Source of the DNA: Garcia nutans
Taxonomy: Eukaryota > Streptophyta > Magnoliopsida > Malpighiales > Euphorbiaceae
Reading direction: 5' to 3'
Assembly (NCBI GenBank): GCA_947685225.1
Contig: CANTUV010000077.1
Location: forward strand, 1,562,501 to 1,626,500
DNA: 64,000 nucleotides
The notes below the pieces were generated by a model. The model was not told where the DNA came from. It searched no databases and worked only from the letters and a program-made list of their open reading frames with translations. A program made the position numbers and the translations under genes. Shown piece after piece: positions 12,695 to 25,408 of this stretch (the first letter of the stretch is position 1; every line of letters begins with the position of its first letter).

Positions 12695-12811
12695 TACTCC
12701 ATCTCTTTCAATTTAATTAACGTTTTGGAAGATTTCACAAATTTAAAAATGTCTATTTGGAGGATTTTACATATTTAGAGGATTTCACATAATTTAATTA
12801 ATCCCAGAGTA
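12695..12811. mobile_element. probable Stowaway-type MITE
   Basis: A short element flanked by TA on both sides. It begins CTCCATCTCTTTCAATTTAA and ends TTAATTAATCCCAGAG. The ends are imperfect inverted repeats resembling the CTCCCTCCGT ends of plant Stowaway (Tc1/mariner) MITEs. The interior carries repeated GGATTTNACA motifs. The call rests on end similarity and the TA flanks only. Confidence 0.5.
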
Positions 12812-13902
12812 CATTTAAGAAATTAACTAAAATCACCAATTTACTCTTAATCCTTAATTAATTATTTATTTCTCCAATATATGATTTTGAATCATTGAAA
12901 AGATAATTATTAATAACAATATTAAATAAAAATGATAAAATAATAAATAATATTAAGATTTTATCTCGATATTATTAAACGTTAAATATTTTATAAAATT
13001 AAAATTTTAAAACGACATATATTTTAAAATATATTAAATACAGTCAATTTATAAAGAAAAATAAATGTACAATATTATGATAATTTTTTGTATCAAAAAG
13101 AGTTTTTTTTATATATAATTTTTAAATTTTATGATAATTTGAATTATCATAAAATGTATTATTTCTTTTATTATAACCTTTTTTCTACTAATTATTTGTG
13201 GGAATGAAAAATACTTAAAATTTAAATTTGAAACCAATCCAATACTTAACAGTTTATTATGACCTAACGTTACCTCTTATAATAGGTATTAATTTAATGA
13301 TAATATGAAATAAGTATAAGGATAATGATTATATTGAATTCGAATCTAATTGATATTAAAATTTATTAAAATTCTTATAAAAAATAATTAAAATTAAAAA
13401 ACAATGGGTGCATGTTGTAAGGAACACACTTCAATTTTTCATAAGAATTTTTGAGCTATAATTAATAGCAAGTACAAAACACTTGAATTTTGGGACCAAA
13501 ACTTTTTACAACTTTCTGTATACTTTTTTAGACTTCTTAGTTCTACAGCAACCCACCAACAATTTTTTTTTTTTTTTGGTTGGTTTAAAGATTGCTACTT
13601 ACAACTACCTTCTTCAAATATTACTCTGCTAAATATTTATTTTTTTATTTTATTTTTTTCACTTTTGTTTATGAATTATGAGTTTGCCAACTTTAATACT
13701 TTAACCAGAAAGTAAGAAAACACCCTGAAATTTTACATTAGAAGCATTGGGGGAAAAAGAAAGAAAAACACACTTTTCTTTTTCCCAAAATTTCAAAATT
13801 TTTGTTGTCATTTCCTCATCTAAGGATGTGATCGATGATGATTAATTACCAAATTTCTCATATTTAATTAGTAATAATATATATATATATATATATTAAA
13901 GA

Positions 13903-13966
13903 TAGTTTTTTACAATTCTTTTTTATTTAAATGTTAGTTTTTTACAATTCTTTTTTATTTAAATGT
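13903..13966. repeat. perfect 32-bp tandem duplication
   Basis: Two identical copies (13903-13934 and 13935-13966) of a unit beginning TAGTTTTTTACAATTC, next to a TA microsatellite. Confidence 0.92.
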
Positions 13967-14297
13967 TTAATTATAAGTTTTAGATTTAATTAAAAATAAA
14001 TTCATTTTAGTTATTTTAAAAATAAAACTATATTGTATTTATTAAGATTGGAATATTCATTTTCAAAGTGAATAAAAAAAATCCATAAAAATAATAACTT
14101 AATTTTCTTCAAAAAAAACTTCTTGTTTATGAGTACAAGCTTGGTTTCTATTCAAATGTTCATATATAGTTAGATAATTTCATTTGCTTAAATGAATGAT
14201 TGACTAATTCATTGATTTTTTTTTTGAGGAAGACTAATTCATTGATAATGAATCAAAATTAATAAATTTAATTTAAAATTCAATAAAGAATTGAGCT

Positions 14298-14340
14298 GCA
14301 AAATTCATTATATTATATTATATTATATAATGAATTTTGT
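14298..14340. repeat. AT palindrome
   Basis: CAAAATTCATTATATTATA is followed by its near-exact inverse ending ATAATGAATTTTG, giving arms of about 19 bp around a TATTATA centre. No flanking duplication was found. Confidence 0.7.
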
Positions 14341-17300
14341 ATTAAATTAATGTAATTGTTACCAAGGTAAGCCATGTGACATATACATGCATATATACAT
14401 ACAAAAATATAAATTAAATAAATATAATATATATAATTATCAATTAGACCATGTTCATATCTATATAAAAAAGCAAATATTAATGGCAACTATGTATTTC
14501 CAACAGCAAATCAAGCACACTTATAAAGATATTTTTTTAATTTCATAAATAATCACATTAAAAAACAAAAAAATATTAAATGTATTATTAATAAGTAATT
14601 AATTAGATAAATTGGGGATATTTTAAGGCAAATGTTAGTTGAAGCTCTCAACCAATTAGTGATAGTTTTCATTATTAATTAATTAAGTAAAAAGGGTTAT
14701 GACTAGTTCATGGCTAACATGTATCAAGCCGATAATACTAACTATATATTAGGCTTTTCAAGATCATCATAATTTAGTTGATAATTAAATTTATTTTTTT
14801 TATTTCAACGAAATTTAAATTTATTAATTTTTTACTAATTTTTTTATTTTGTCGAAATTTAAATTTTACTAATTATTTCATTAATTTATGTTTTTTCCCT
14901 ATTTTAAATTGGTTGGTGAGTTGATCAAATTTATACACTTGTCTTAATTGCACATGTTATATGCATATGAAATGGGTTCCTATGATTTTAAAGATCGATA
15001 ATGTTCCATGCCAACAGATGAATCTACACAATATTCATATGTATGAGATTTTTTTTAAATACATAAATAGAATAAATTAATAATGTAATAATCCAATATT
15101 TATTTTATAATGGATAAAAGATTTATATTAATTACAAAGATTTTCTCATTATTTAATAATTTTTTTACATAAAAAGATAAATAAGACAAATATTTTGATC
15201 ATAATTTTTTATGCAAAGCTAAACTTGCTAATTGATTATTTTAGAATTGTTGAGTTTAATTATCCTTAGATTTATAGAATTTGTATTTTGTATCAAATTA
15301 ATTAACAAGGAATTTTCTTTTTAAAGATTTTGCATTCTACAATGTTTTTACAATCTAGCTAGATTTATAAAGACACTTTATTCTAATATTACTAATATTC
15401 AATATTGTATAATTATTAAAATTTTAAAGGATCTTTTAACAAAAAATTAATACTCCTTTCTCCTTATAGTTTAATTAATTAATCACTTCAAAAAAATAAA
15501 AAAAATAAGAAAAATCAAAATTTTAAATGATCACTTGTAAGGGGACAAGAGGTGATGAGATTAATTAAAAAATTAAATAAAAAATGAAAAGCAAAAAACC
15601 CCAATAAACTATCAAATAATAATAATAATACATAAACCTATTAAGCTAATATATGAACATTATTTTCATGAAATAAAAAGGGAAAAAAGACAAAATTTCA
15701 CAAATAATTAAGCTAATATATATATATATATATTATAAGAAAGGACTAAAATATTTCATAAATAATTGAAGGGCTGATGGCCTTGATTAAAAGGTAATAT
15801 GGCAAATATGTGTGTCCATTAACACAGGGTCATGGACCAAATTGAAATAGGCAAAGATGGGCAAGCAAAGGACATAATTTTTTTTAAAAAAAAAAAAGGA
15901 AAAAGAAAATAGGAAAGCGTTTGTTATCCGTTAATTTGAGAGTTAGGTTACCTGTCCTTCATTTCATTCTATCTAGATAGCTTTGTCCATGTGAAAATTT
16001 CCGCCCTTCTTCTTTCAAATCAATTCTCCAAGGTCCCATTATCTTATAGCAAAATTCCGTATAAATAGGATTTCTTCAAAAAAATATATATATATTTTTT
16101 AAAAAATTTATTTTTGTTTTTACTTTAAAAAAATACTCACTTTTTTTATTTTTTAATTTTAAAAACATCTCACCTTAAGAAACAAGAATGGTCAACCGAC
16201 TATTATAAGTTGAGTTAAAAAATTTATCTTTAAAAATTAATTATTCAAAATAAAAAAAATTTGCGAAATCAACTATCATCGGTTAAATTCTATTGATTTT
16301 GTCAAATTCGTTTAATTTTAAATTGTAAGATATGTAATTCAAAAATTAAATAAATAATATTTATTTATTAAAATTTTAAATTAAAATTCGACCTATTCAA
16401 TTTAAGCCAACATGGTTAGTTGGAACGGTGGTCGAGTTGGGTTGACTCAACCTATTTGCCTATTCATATTCAAAAGGATATATTTAAAATACATCTAAAA
16501 TATCAAAATTATGTCACTTGCAAAATATATATATTTAGTATACCAGTCATATATGTAAAAACTATAAGATAATCTTGAGAAAAAAATTAAAAAAAAGTAA
16601 TATATAATATAATTTTTCAATAAAAAAATGAATATAAAAGGTAATGGATTTTGAAATGTGCGCCATTGTGATGGACCTGCCTAATCCTAAAAATAATCTA
16701 CTCATGTTTAATTTTAAATGTAGATAGATTTAATGAATAAGACGTGAGTGGATGCGAGTATGTACAAATAATAGATGAAAAATTGTTTTAGCTTGCAGCA
16801 ATTTCGAGTATTTTTTTGTGTGATTTTTCTTTTCCAATAATATAAACACAATTAATAATGGACGTATTATTGAATTAAATTGTTAAATTTGATCTGTGAC
16901 AATTATCTTCAATACTATTTAATTTCAAAAAAAAATCTCCAATACCCTTTTAGAGGGTCTAAATAATTGTTTTTATTTTTTTTAAAGAAAGAAAAGTGTA
17001 CCCTATAAAATGATGGCTTTTAAGGGCACAAACAAGTTCTCAATTCATAATATATATATATATATATATATTGAAAAAGTTTGACCTCCGAAATACGATT
17101 TTATGGGGATCGAACTCCTGCCCTTTCAATTAAAAATAATAACAGGTGGCCAAGTGAGCTTATAATAATATATATATATATAACTATAATTGTAATGGGA
17201 TTATTTTCTTTTTGGACCCCTGTATTTTAGGACCCCTAAACCTAATTAAACATATGCTTTCATAACTAAAGGCAAGTATTTTGCATCTTTTTTATGAGGC

Positions 17301-17443
17301 AAACTAAACAATTAAATTAAGCTTAGATTTTCTCATGAGGGGGCATATCATATCTTTACCTTGATATTTTAAAAATTCTATTCTACATGGGGTGTATGGT
17401 TTTACTTATGCACTCAATCAATAACAATTTATAATTTAAAATT

Positions 17444-17570
17444 AAAAATCCGAGTCTTTCCCGGCGGTTATTTAGCGGCGGTTTTATAAGTCGCCTCTAG
17501 TATATTAATATATCTGTTAGTGGCGTATGGTAGCGGCGCCCAAATAAACCGCCGCATATAAAAATTTCTA
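17444..17570 (+). repeat. left terminal and subterminal repeats of the CACTA element
   Basis: After the truncated TIR come about five short motifs: GGCGGTTATTTAG, CGGCGGTTTTATA, GTCGCCTCTAG, GTAGCGGCGCC and AAACCGCCGC. They match the right-end motifs but occupy only about 110 bp. Confidence 0.85.
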
Positions 17571-17596
17571 ATATCCGTCCAATACACATTCACGCG

Positions 17597-18193
17597 TTCC
17601 ATCCTCATTCACGTTCCATCCTTCAATGAGTAAAGGAACAAAGTAATTGTAATTCTTTTCTTTCCATCAAGCCGTTCAGTGAGTAACAAAACCCTAATCA
17701 TATTCAGATCGAGACTCCATCAAGCCTAACGCAGAAACTCCATCAAGGTAAATAACAAAACCCTAACGCAGAAACTCCATCAAGCCGTTCCATCGTTAAA
17801 ATTCCATCAAGCCATTCCTTCAAAATCCGTTGAAATCATCAAAATCATCATATTCAGAGATCATCACGTTCAGTGAGTAAAGGAACAAAGGTAATTGTTC
17901 TTCTTTTCTTTCCGATCCTTTTGTGACTTAGATTCCATGGTTTCATTCATTGACATCAATGAAATTTGTTACATTAGGTTTCAAGAAATCCCAAATTCTG
18001 CAAAATCGTTGATCCATCTGGATTTGTAAGTTGTCTGCAATCGTTTTCTGCAATCGTTATCTGCAATCGTTTTCTGCAAAATCGTTTTCTGCAATTTCTG
18101 CAAAATCGTTTTCTGCAAAATCGTTTTCTGCGAAATCGTTTTCTGCAATCGTTTTCTGCAAAATCGTTGGTCCATCTAGATTTGTAAGTTGTT
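17597..18193 (+). repeat. repeated leader and 15-bp minisatellite inside the CACTA element
   Basis: The first part repeats CTCCATCAAGCC several times and AGTAAAGGAACAAAG twice (17626 and 17876), each followed by a pyrimidine-rich run. The second part is a minisatellite (about 18031-18170) of units such as TGCAAAATCGTTTTC with variable A-run length. It is bounded by a near-identical 38-bp direct repeat (17996-18033 and 18156-18193). The region probably lies in the untranslated leader of the transposon transcript. Confidence 0.75.
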
Positions 18194-21100
18194 TTTGATG
18201 GATATGATAGGAAAATAATCAATTAATTATGATTGGTCAAATTTGATTGCCAGATTTGAGATTGAATATATTTATGTCTTTTTTTATGTTTAATTAATTA
18301 ATTATTCTGCTTTTCTTTTCTTCAGAATTGTGCTTCTTCTGTGTTCATTGATGATTGCTGTTTCTTTGAAGCTTTTGATTCCCTTTTGGATTTGAAGCCA
18401 AACTTTTCCTATAAAAAACTTCAGGGTGATACCCTTCTTTTTTTTTTCTTCATTTCAGTAGTAGTTTCTGTCCACCGGCCTTGGTTTTTTCTTCTAAAAC
18501 TAAAGCATTAACTAGGCTCAACTAATATACTTTTAGATGCTCAACTATATCTCCTTTTTTACAGTAATTTCCTTCCAAAAAATAACAAGATTCAGCTGTT
18601 CCTTTCGCCAATAAACCTTTAGAATTTTTTTATCTAAAAAATTACATCATGAATTTTGCTATAAGCTTAGATGTAAATAATGGGCAAAGGGAAAGTGCAC
18701 TTTTCCACTTTCTGTATTGGATGCATTGCGCAGTAGGAAAACAAGTTAAACCAAAAGGAATAGATGAAATTGGGTATACTTAAAAGCTACCTTTCGATGG
18801 CCAAAAATGATTGATACCGTTATCTTTTATTGAAACCACTCAAGCATGGAAACCTTTCTTGCTCACTTTTCAAGCTGATTTAGAAACCCCTTCGGAATAT
18901 CAAATTCTGCAAGCTCAATTCACAGGCTTACAAGCAATATCTGCCAAGTGCCAAGTATGCATAGTAACTAAAAGTTTCCAATTCAGCATTCATATCATAA
19001 GAGCAACTCATGAAACAGAACACAATAAAATTTTTAGGAAGCTTGATTCCCCTCTTCAACTTGCACACAGCCAAATTATTTTTTCAACTCACTTTATTAG
19101 GTAGATGGACTAAAAGAGAAGATAAGATGTCTGTCTTGAGCTTAATTAAAACATGATTTCTAATACATTGTTTGGGACTAAGGCTTGGTTGTTGTTGTTG
19201 TTGTTGTTTCTAATACATTGACAGTCAACTTGGGTTACCAACAAAATAGTTGGTCCATACTAAAATATCTAACATCTTTCCTAATATCTAGTCAAATTAT
19301 TTGAAAAAAAAATCCAGAACACAGAATAGGACATTTAACCTTTCATTTTGGATGGACAAATTTAGTTTAATCTAAGATTTAATTCCTGTTTTTCTTTTTT
19401 GGTTTCTAAAAGTTTAGATTCATTATACTGAAATTCATCCAAATTGTAGAGAGTATCTAAACTATTTGTTCAATTTTTATAGCACTATATATATTTTTAT
19501 TAAGATCAGTCAATCACTAGTAGTTTATTTAAATAAGATCTTGTAGAGACAAATATCACATATTAGGGCACTCAATTCACTGGAAAATCCAATAAACTTC
19601 TCAAATCATGGAAGCTACTAAAGGTCAATTTTTTCCAGGGGTTAGGAGAAGCAAAAGGGATTTTAGTCCTAAAATGATGAAGCTACTACGTTCATAGTTA
19701 AAAGACTCCAGTCAGATCAATGGAAGAGAAGAAGCATAGTTTGCTAATCAGTCTATTTTCAAATCTATAATCATTTTGTGATTGTTATTAATTATATTTG
19801 TTTTTATGTTATCTATTAAGTGTCTCCTGAGACATTGTGAAACTTCCTTAACTTCATCAATGTTGTCATCATTTCTATGGCTATACTCATCTTATAATTA
19901 AGATATCTGGACAGAATTACCATGCACATTGTCAATCCGAAAGTGTGTTTAAAAAGACTATATTTTTTGACATCCTCAGTGGTAATACTCTAAGCCTAAG
20001 GCACTGACCATCTATCTCACTCGACAAATCCACCATACTAGACAATAGTATAATGAGACTCTAGTTGCCATGAATTCCTTCAACATGAAAAGACCAGTTT
20101 GACAAATTAGCTTTCAAATATGCCTTGCACCCCCTATCTATATACTATACTCAACTTGTCTACGTGCCATGCACCACCAAGCTAGATAGGTTAAATCAAA
20201 TAAGGTAAGAAAGAGAACTAGAGAAGCATGAAAATTAATAATGATGAAGAATAAGATTTGATGGTAACCAAAAATTGTGTTATTCTAAAGAGATCAGTGA
20301 TCCAGTGAATCTTGTTATTATAAAATGAAATGTTAATTATAAAGTTTATTTTTTAGAAAAAAAAAATCAACTAATGGGCTGTCCATGTATTTGTCACAAA
20401 ATTGCATAAAAAAAACAAATGTAGCAGTCTTCCAGTGAATGATTTGTATGTTTATGCTCTTTTTAATTTGTATGTTTTTGACTATTTGGGTAGGAAATTT
20501 TGAGGTATTGTTGGCTGCTATGCTATTAGTTTATGTATTTCTGAGCTGTAATATATTAAATTTCATAAACTAATAAGATAAGCTAGGATTGATTATTATT
20601 CTTAATTACTATAAGATAAGCTAGAATTATTATTATCATTATGTCTCTATAATTTCCAAGAAGCATTATCAATTATTATTATTATGGTATCTTCATAATC
20701 CAAAACAGTTAGATAAAATTGGATATGATATGATAATTGTCTCAAATCATCTTGCAAAAACTGATTTTCTTTTTCTTGAAATTGCATGATAATGAAAATA
20801 AATAAATAGTCAAGGTATGGTGAAGAATCCTAGTATGTAGTTACATTGATTGGAATCAACTGTACATTCTTTGTTTGATTAAAAATGCTTTTAGATCCAA
20901 CATCTTTCACTCTTTTAGTCCATATCCAACTTGTAATTGATAATAAAAAAATAAATACCTGAACTACTTTCTAATTTATTGTGATCTTCATAAAATTAAG
21001 CTTCATTTACCCTTTTTCTTATCTTCCTAAGACCAAAACAAATATGAGGTATGTAAAGGTGTTTAATTAGTTTATGTTATTAATGTGTTCTTCATGATTT

Positions 21101-21622
21101 TACTGTTACTTTTATGTTTTTGCTCTTTTCTTAGTGGAACTGGTTAGTACATAAGATAATATGTATAATTTTGTGTCTGATTTCAATTGGTGTGTTGATT
21201 AAATTGAGAAATACTTGGAAAAGTCTTTGTTTGATTGGGATGTGCTAGTTTAATCTCAAGATTCTGTTTAATATATGCTATTGTTTGATATATATATAGG
21301 AATTTTCTACCATCCTACAAGATCATTGCCACAGATTCTTTGCCTGTAATCTGATTTTTCTCTCAGCTTTCAATATCGTCCTTCCAGGTATTACTTTCCT
21401 TCCTTTATTCCAGGTATTATAATGCTATTGCTTGCTTTTTTCCTCCTCTTTTTTTTTTTTTTAACTTGGGGTCACATAATCATAATCAAATATAGTTTGG
21501 TGGTAGATGTATATTGCTCTATTTAAATCTCTAGTTGGAATATTAAATATTAACCGTCATATACATTTTTTTGTGTTGGTGATTTTTGTTTAGGTATTGT
21601 CATTTTTAACAACATTGCGAAA
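18194..21622 (+). other. 3.4-kb non-coding leader of the CACTA element
   Basis: No recognisable protein. It has a GTT run near 19190-19208 and pyrimidine-rich acceptor-like stretches near 21585-21600 ahead of the transposase ATG. An open 97-codon frame at 18811-19104 has no identifiable motif and is treated as chance. Confidence 0.5.
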
Positions 21623-24600
21623 ATGGATAAGAGTTGGATAAATAAGCCTAGATTTAGTAATGCTTATAAAGATGGGGTTCGAGATTTCATTCGATTTGCT
21701 ATTCATAATGCTTCTAGTAGTGGAAAAATGATGTGTCCATGCATTCGGTGTGTTAATTGTACACTACAAACTCATGACGTTGTTAGAGAGCACTTAATTT
21801 GTGATGGTTTTATGAGAGGATACACAACTTGGGTATTACATGGGGAGGAGTTATCTTCTAATGTGGGTGCTACATCTTCTCCTTTAAATGTTTCCCAAAG
21901 AAATGAAGCCGAGCATGTGCCAAGTCCTGATAACTTAAGTCCTCCTAGGTTGCGTGACAATATGGTAGAGTTGTTGCGCGATGCATTACGTGACAATGTT
22001 CCATCTAGTAATGACATGCCAATAGATGTGAGGCTTGTAGAAACTTGCTTATAAGATGCCGTTGAGGAAGAAATCCAAAATAATCCAATTGGAGTAGAGC
22101 AATTAGAGGAAACATCTGATAGGGAAACTATTGATATGCATAAATTTTTAAAAGAAGTGGATACAGAGTTATACCCAGGGTGTAAGTCTTTTTCCAAATT
22201 ATCCTTTCTTATTCATTTATATCACTTAAAATGCTTGAATGGATGGACAGGAAAATCATTTGGCATCCTTCTTGAGTTATTAATAGATGCATTCCCTGAT
22301 GGAACATCTTTACCTAAATCTTTTTACGAATCCAAAAAAATAATTCAAGCATTAGGTCTTAATTATGAGAAGATCCACTCTTGTGAACACGATTGTATGT
22401 TATTTTGGGGTGAGAATAAGGATGAGGAATCTTGTAAAGTTTGTGGATCTTCTCGGTGGAAAACAAACAAGGAGAGCAATGAAAGGATTAAAAAGCCAGT
22501 TAAAGTATTGCGGTACTTCCCATTAATTCCAAGACTGCAAAGGATATACGCTTCAGCTGAAACCGCGAAGGACATGCTATGGCATGAAGATGGACGTAAT
22601 AAGGATGGATTGTTAAGGCATCCTGCTGATGGAGAAGCTTGGAAGGCTTTTGATGCTCGTTATCCTGATTTCTCTTCGGATTCACGTAATGTGAGGCTTG
22701 CTTTGTGTAGTGATGGTTTTAGTCCTTTTGGAATAATGTCTACTAGTTATAGTACATGGCCAGTTGTGCTAATACCTTATAACACTCCACCTTGGATTTG
22801 CATGAAGCAATCTTCATTTATCTTGTCAATGATTATTCCAGGAAAAAATAGTCCTGGGAATGATATTGATATTTACTTACAGCCTTTGATTGCTGAATTA
22901 AAAGAATTATGGGTTGGTGTCCCAACCTTTGATGCTTTTAAGAAAGAAAGGTTTTCCTTGCGTGTTGCATTAATGTGGACGTTAAATGATTTACCTGCTT
23001 TAGCAATGTTGTCTGGTTGGAGCACTAAAGGCAAATTTGTATGTCCTTGTTGTGCTTCATCCACTAGTTCAATATGGTTGAAAAATAGTAAGAAACAATG
23101 TTATATGAGTCATCGTAGGTGGCTACCTGAGGATCATATATTTCGTAAACAAGCTGAATATTTTGATTCAACTGAGGAGTTACGGGTAGCTCCTGTGAGA
23201 TCTACTGGTACTGATGTGTTGAAACAATTACATGGAATTCCACATACATATGGCAAGCAGCACAAAAAGAGGAAGAGGAATAAAAAGTCAGACATGCAAA
23301 GGAGGACAAAAGAACAAGATGTTGGATTGAATGAAGGAAATGATGATTCATTAATAGGGTGGAAAAAAAGAAGCATTTTTTTTGAATTACCTTATTGGCA
23401 ATATAACTTGCTACGCCACAATCTAGATGTGATGCACATTGAGAAGAATGTGTGTGACAATTTTCTAGACACTTTCTTAAATGTTCCTGGTAAATCGAAA
23501 GACAACTTGAATGCTCGCCTTGATTTGGAGGATTTAGGCATTAGGAATGAATTGCATGTTCAAAAATGTCATGATGGTAAACAGAGATTGCCTCCAGCCT
23601 CTTTTACCTTAACAAAAAAAGAGAAAAATGTCTTATGCAGTGTTCTACAAAATGTCAAAATGCCTGATGGTTATGCATCCAATATCTCAAGGTGTGTTAT
23701 AATTCAAGAGAATAAGGTTATCAATCTTAAAAGTCATGATTGCCATATTTTGATTCAATACTTGCTTCCAGTGGCACTAAGATCATGTAGTCCATCAAAA
23801 GAAGTGATTTCAGTCGTCATTGAAGTGGCTTCTTTCTTCAAATCAATATGTTCGAAGGTAATAGATATTAATGATCTTGATAAAATTCAAAATCAAATCA
23901 TACTGACACTTTGCAAGATGGAGAGAACTTTTCTTCCATCATTCTTTACTATCATGCCTCATTTAATGATTCATTTGGTGGAAGAAATTAGAATGGGTGG
24001 TCCAGTGCAATATAGATGGATGTACCCCTTAGAAAGGTATTTATATACATTACATTTATATTTCATCTTTGATCTATGCCTTTTACAATGTTTGCAAAAT
24101 TATAATTGTTCATTTAAATAGGTCTTTTGTAAGTTTGAAATCAATGGTACGTAATAAGGCTCAACCTGAGGGATCGATTGCTGAAGGATATGTAGCTGAA
24201 GAGTGTTTAACATTTTGTTCAAGGTATCTTGAAGGAGTTGAGACTAGATTTAATCGTCCTTTAAGGAACCCAGATCAACCATCTAAAAATGTTAGATATT
24301 TGTTTTCAAGTTTGGGTAAACCAATTGGCAGAGCTGAGGATGTCATTTTAGATGATTTATCATTGATGCAAGCACATCGTTATGTGTTACGCCATTCTGA
24401 TACAATAGAGCCATTTCGTCAGTGAGTATATTCATGCCTCATTTGTAATATTCATTTAATATTTATCACGGATATAGATTCATTTATTTTGCTATTCAAT
24501 GTAGAGAGTTCATTGATCTTGAAAAAAGAAGACGTAGACGAGGTACACGTCTTGATAACAATGCTATATATAGACTATTGAATGAAAAGTTTCATGATTG

Positions 24601-25302
24601 GTTTCAAAATAGGGTAAGACTGATTTTCTTTGATATGTAATGGAAATTATTTACACTAATATATTATATCTTATATTATATATTATATTTTATGTTTAGG
24701 TTTTGGCAAATTCAGATTCATCCATTTCAGAGGATATTTTGAGTATTGGTAGAGGGCCTAATAAGGTTGTGAGGAGATTCTCTGGATATATAATTAATGG
24801 GATTAGATTCCATACATTGCGACGAGAGGATCAACGAACGACACAAAATAGTGGGGTTGTAAACACACCAGAAACTGGAGGGTTGGATTATTTTGGGAGG
24901 TTAACTGATATTATAGAATTAAATTATTTCGATAATTTTAAGGTGGTTTTATTTAGATGTAATTGGTATGATGTATATCATCCTACCGGAATCAAGTGTG
25001 ATGAATTTGGATTTACCCTTGTAAACTCCTCTCGCTTGATACATACTGGTGACAAGGCAAATGATGATCCTTATGTATTCTCTTCCCAAGTTCAGCAAGT
25101 ATTTTATGTGCAGGATCCTAATAATCCTAATTGGCATATTGTTATAAAGGTTAAACCTCGAGACTTCTACGACATGGGCAAAGATCAAGTAGTAGATGAT
25201 TCTACTGATATTATAAATGACATTGGTCATATTGCTAGTGTCGCTGAGAACCCACAATGGGTTAGGAATGATGTAGGAGAAGAAGATGTTATCTATGTGT
25301 AA
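21623..25302 (+). pseudogene. TNP2-type CACTA transposase, one in-frame stop
   Basis: Four exons join in frame (21623-24036, 24122-24421, 24505-24613, 24700-25302), 1,141 residues if the stop is ignored. Residues 4-75 are the transposase-associated domain (WINKPRF, CPCIRCVN). About 172-300 precede the Transposase_21 core (LYPGCKSFSKLSFL, CEHDCMLFW). About 310-610 are the core, with LALCSDGFSPFG, GWSTKGKFVCPCC and the hallmark LDVMHIEKNVCDN. About 715-840 match DUF4218 (MPHLMIHLVEEI, EGSIAEGYVAEECLTF). The last exon matches DUF4216 (FRCNWYDV). Codon 144 is TAA (22052-22054) and the same frame continues on both sides. TAA differs from CAA by one transition. In the autonomous family this protein cuts and joins the ends; here full-length product would need readthrough or a copy elsewhere. 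Confidence 0.9.
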
Positions 25303-25408
25303 CTCATATTTAAGGTTTATTTGCTTAAATTACTATGATTTAAATTATTACTTATTTTTTATAATTTTATGTTAACTTATATTTTTTTGTTTCATACTAG
25401 ACTAGACA

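Larger units (their letters stand above)
10901..17443. other. AT-rich intergenic DNA with small repeats
   Basis: About 6.5 kb with no supportable gene. It holds an (AAT)n run at 11787-11816, TA runs at 13879-13896 and 17050-17072, and the small repeats listed separately. Confidence 0.6.

Noticed and set aside
15449..15558. Possible second Stowaway MITE
   Set aside because: The ends share only short blocks and the symmetry is too weak to separate from background.
17085..17160. tRNA-like GGGATCGAACTCC segment
   Set aside because: Resembles a T-arm, but no cloverleaf, anticodon arm or acceptor pairing could be built around it.
17974..18222. Arg/Lys/Cys-rich minus-strand ORF (RKRFCRKRF repeats)
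   Set aside because: Translation of the 15-bp minisatellite in the CACTA leader.
18811..19104. 97-codon ORF in the CACTA leader
   Set aside because: No recognisable domain and no splice context; treated as chance.
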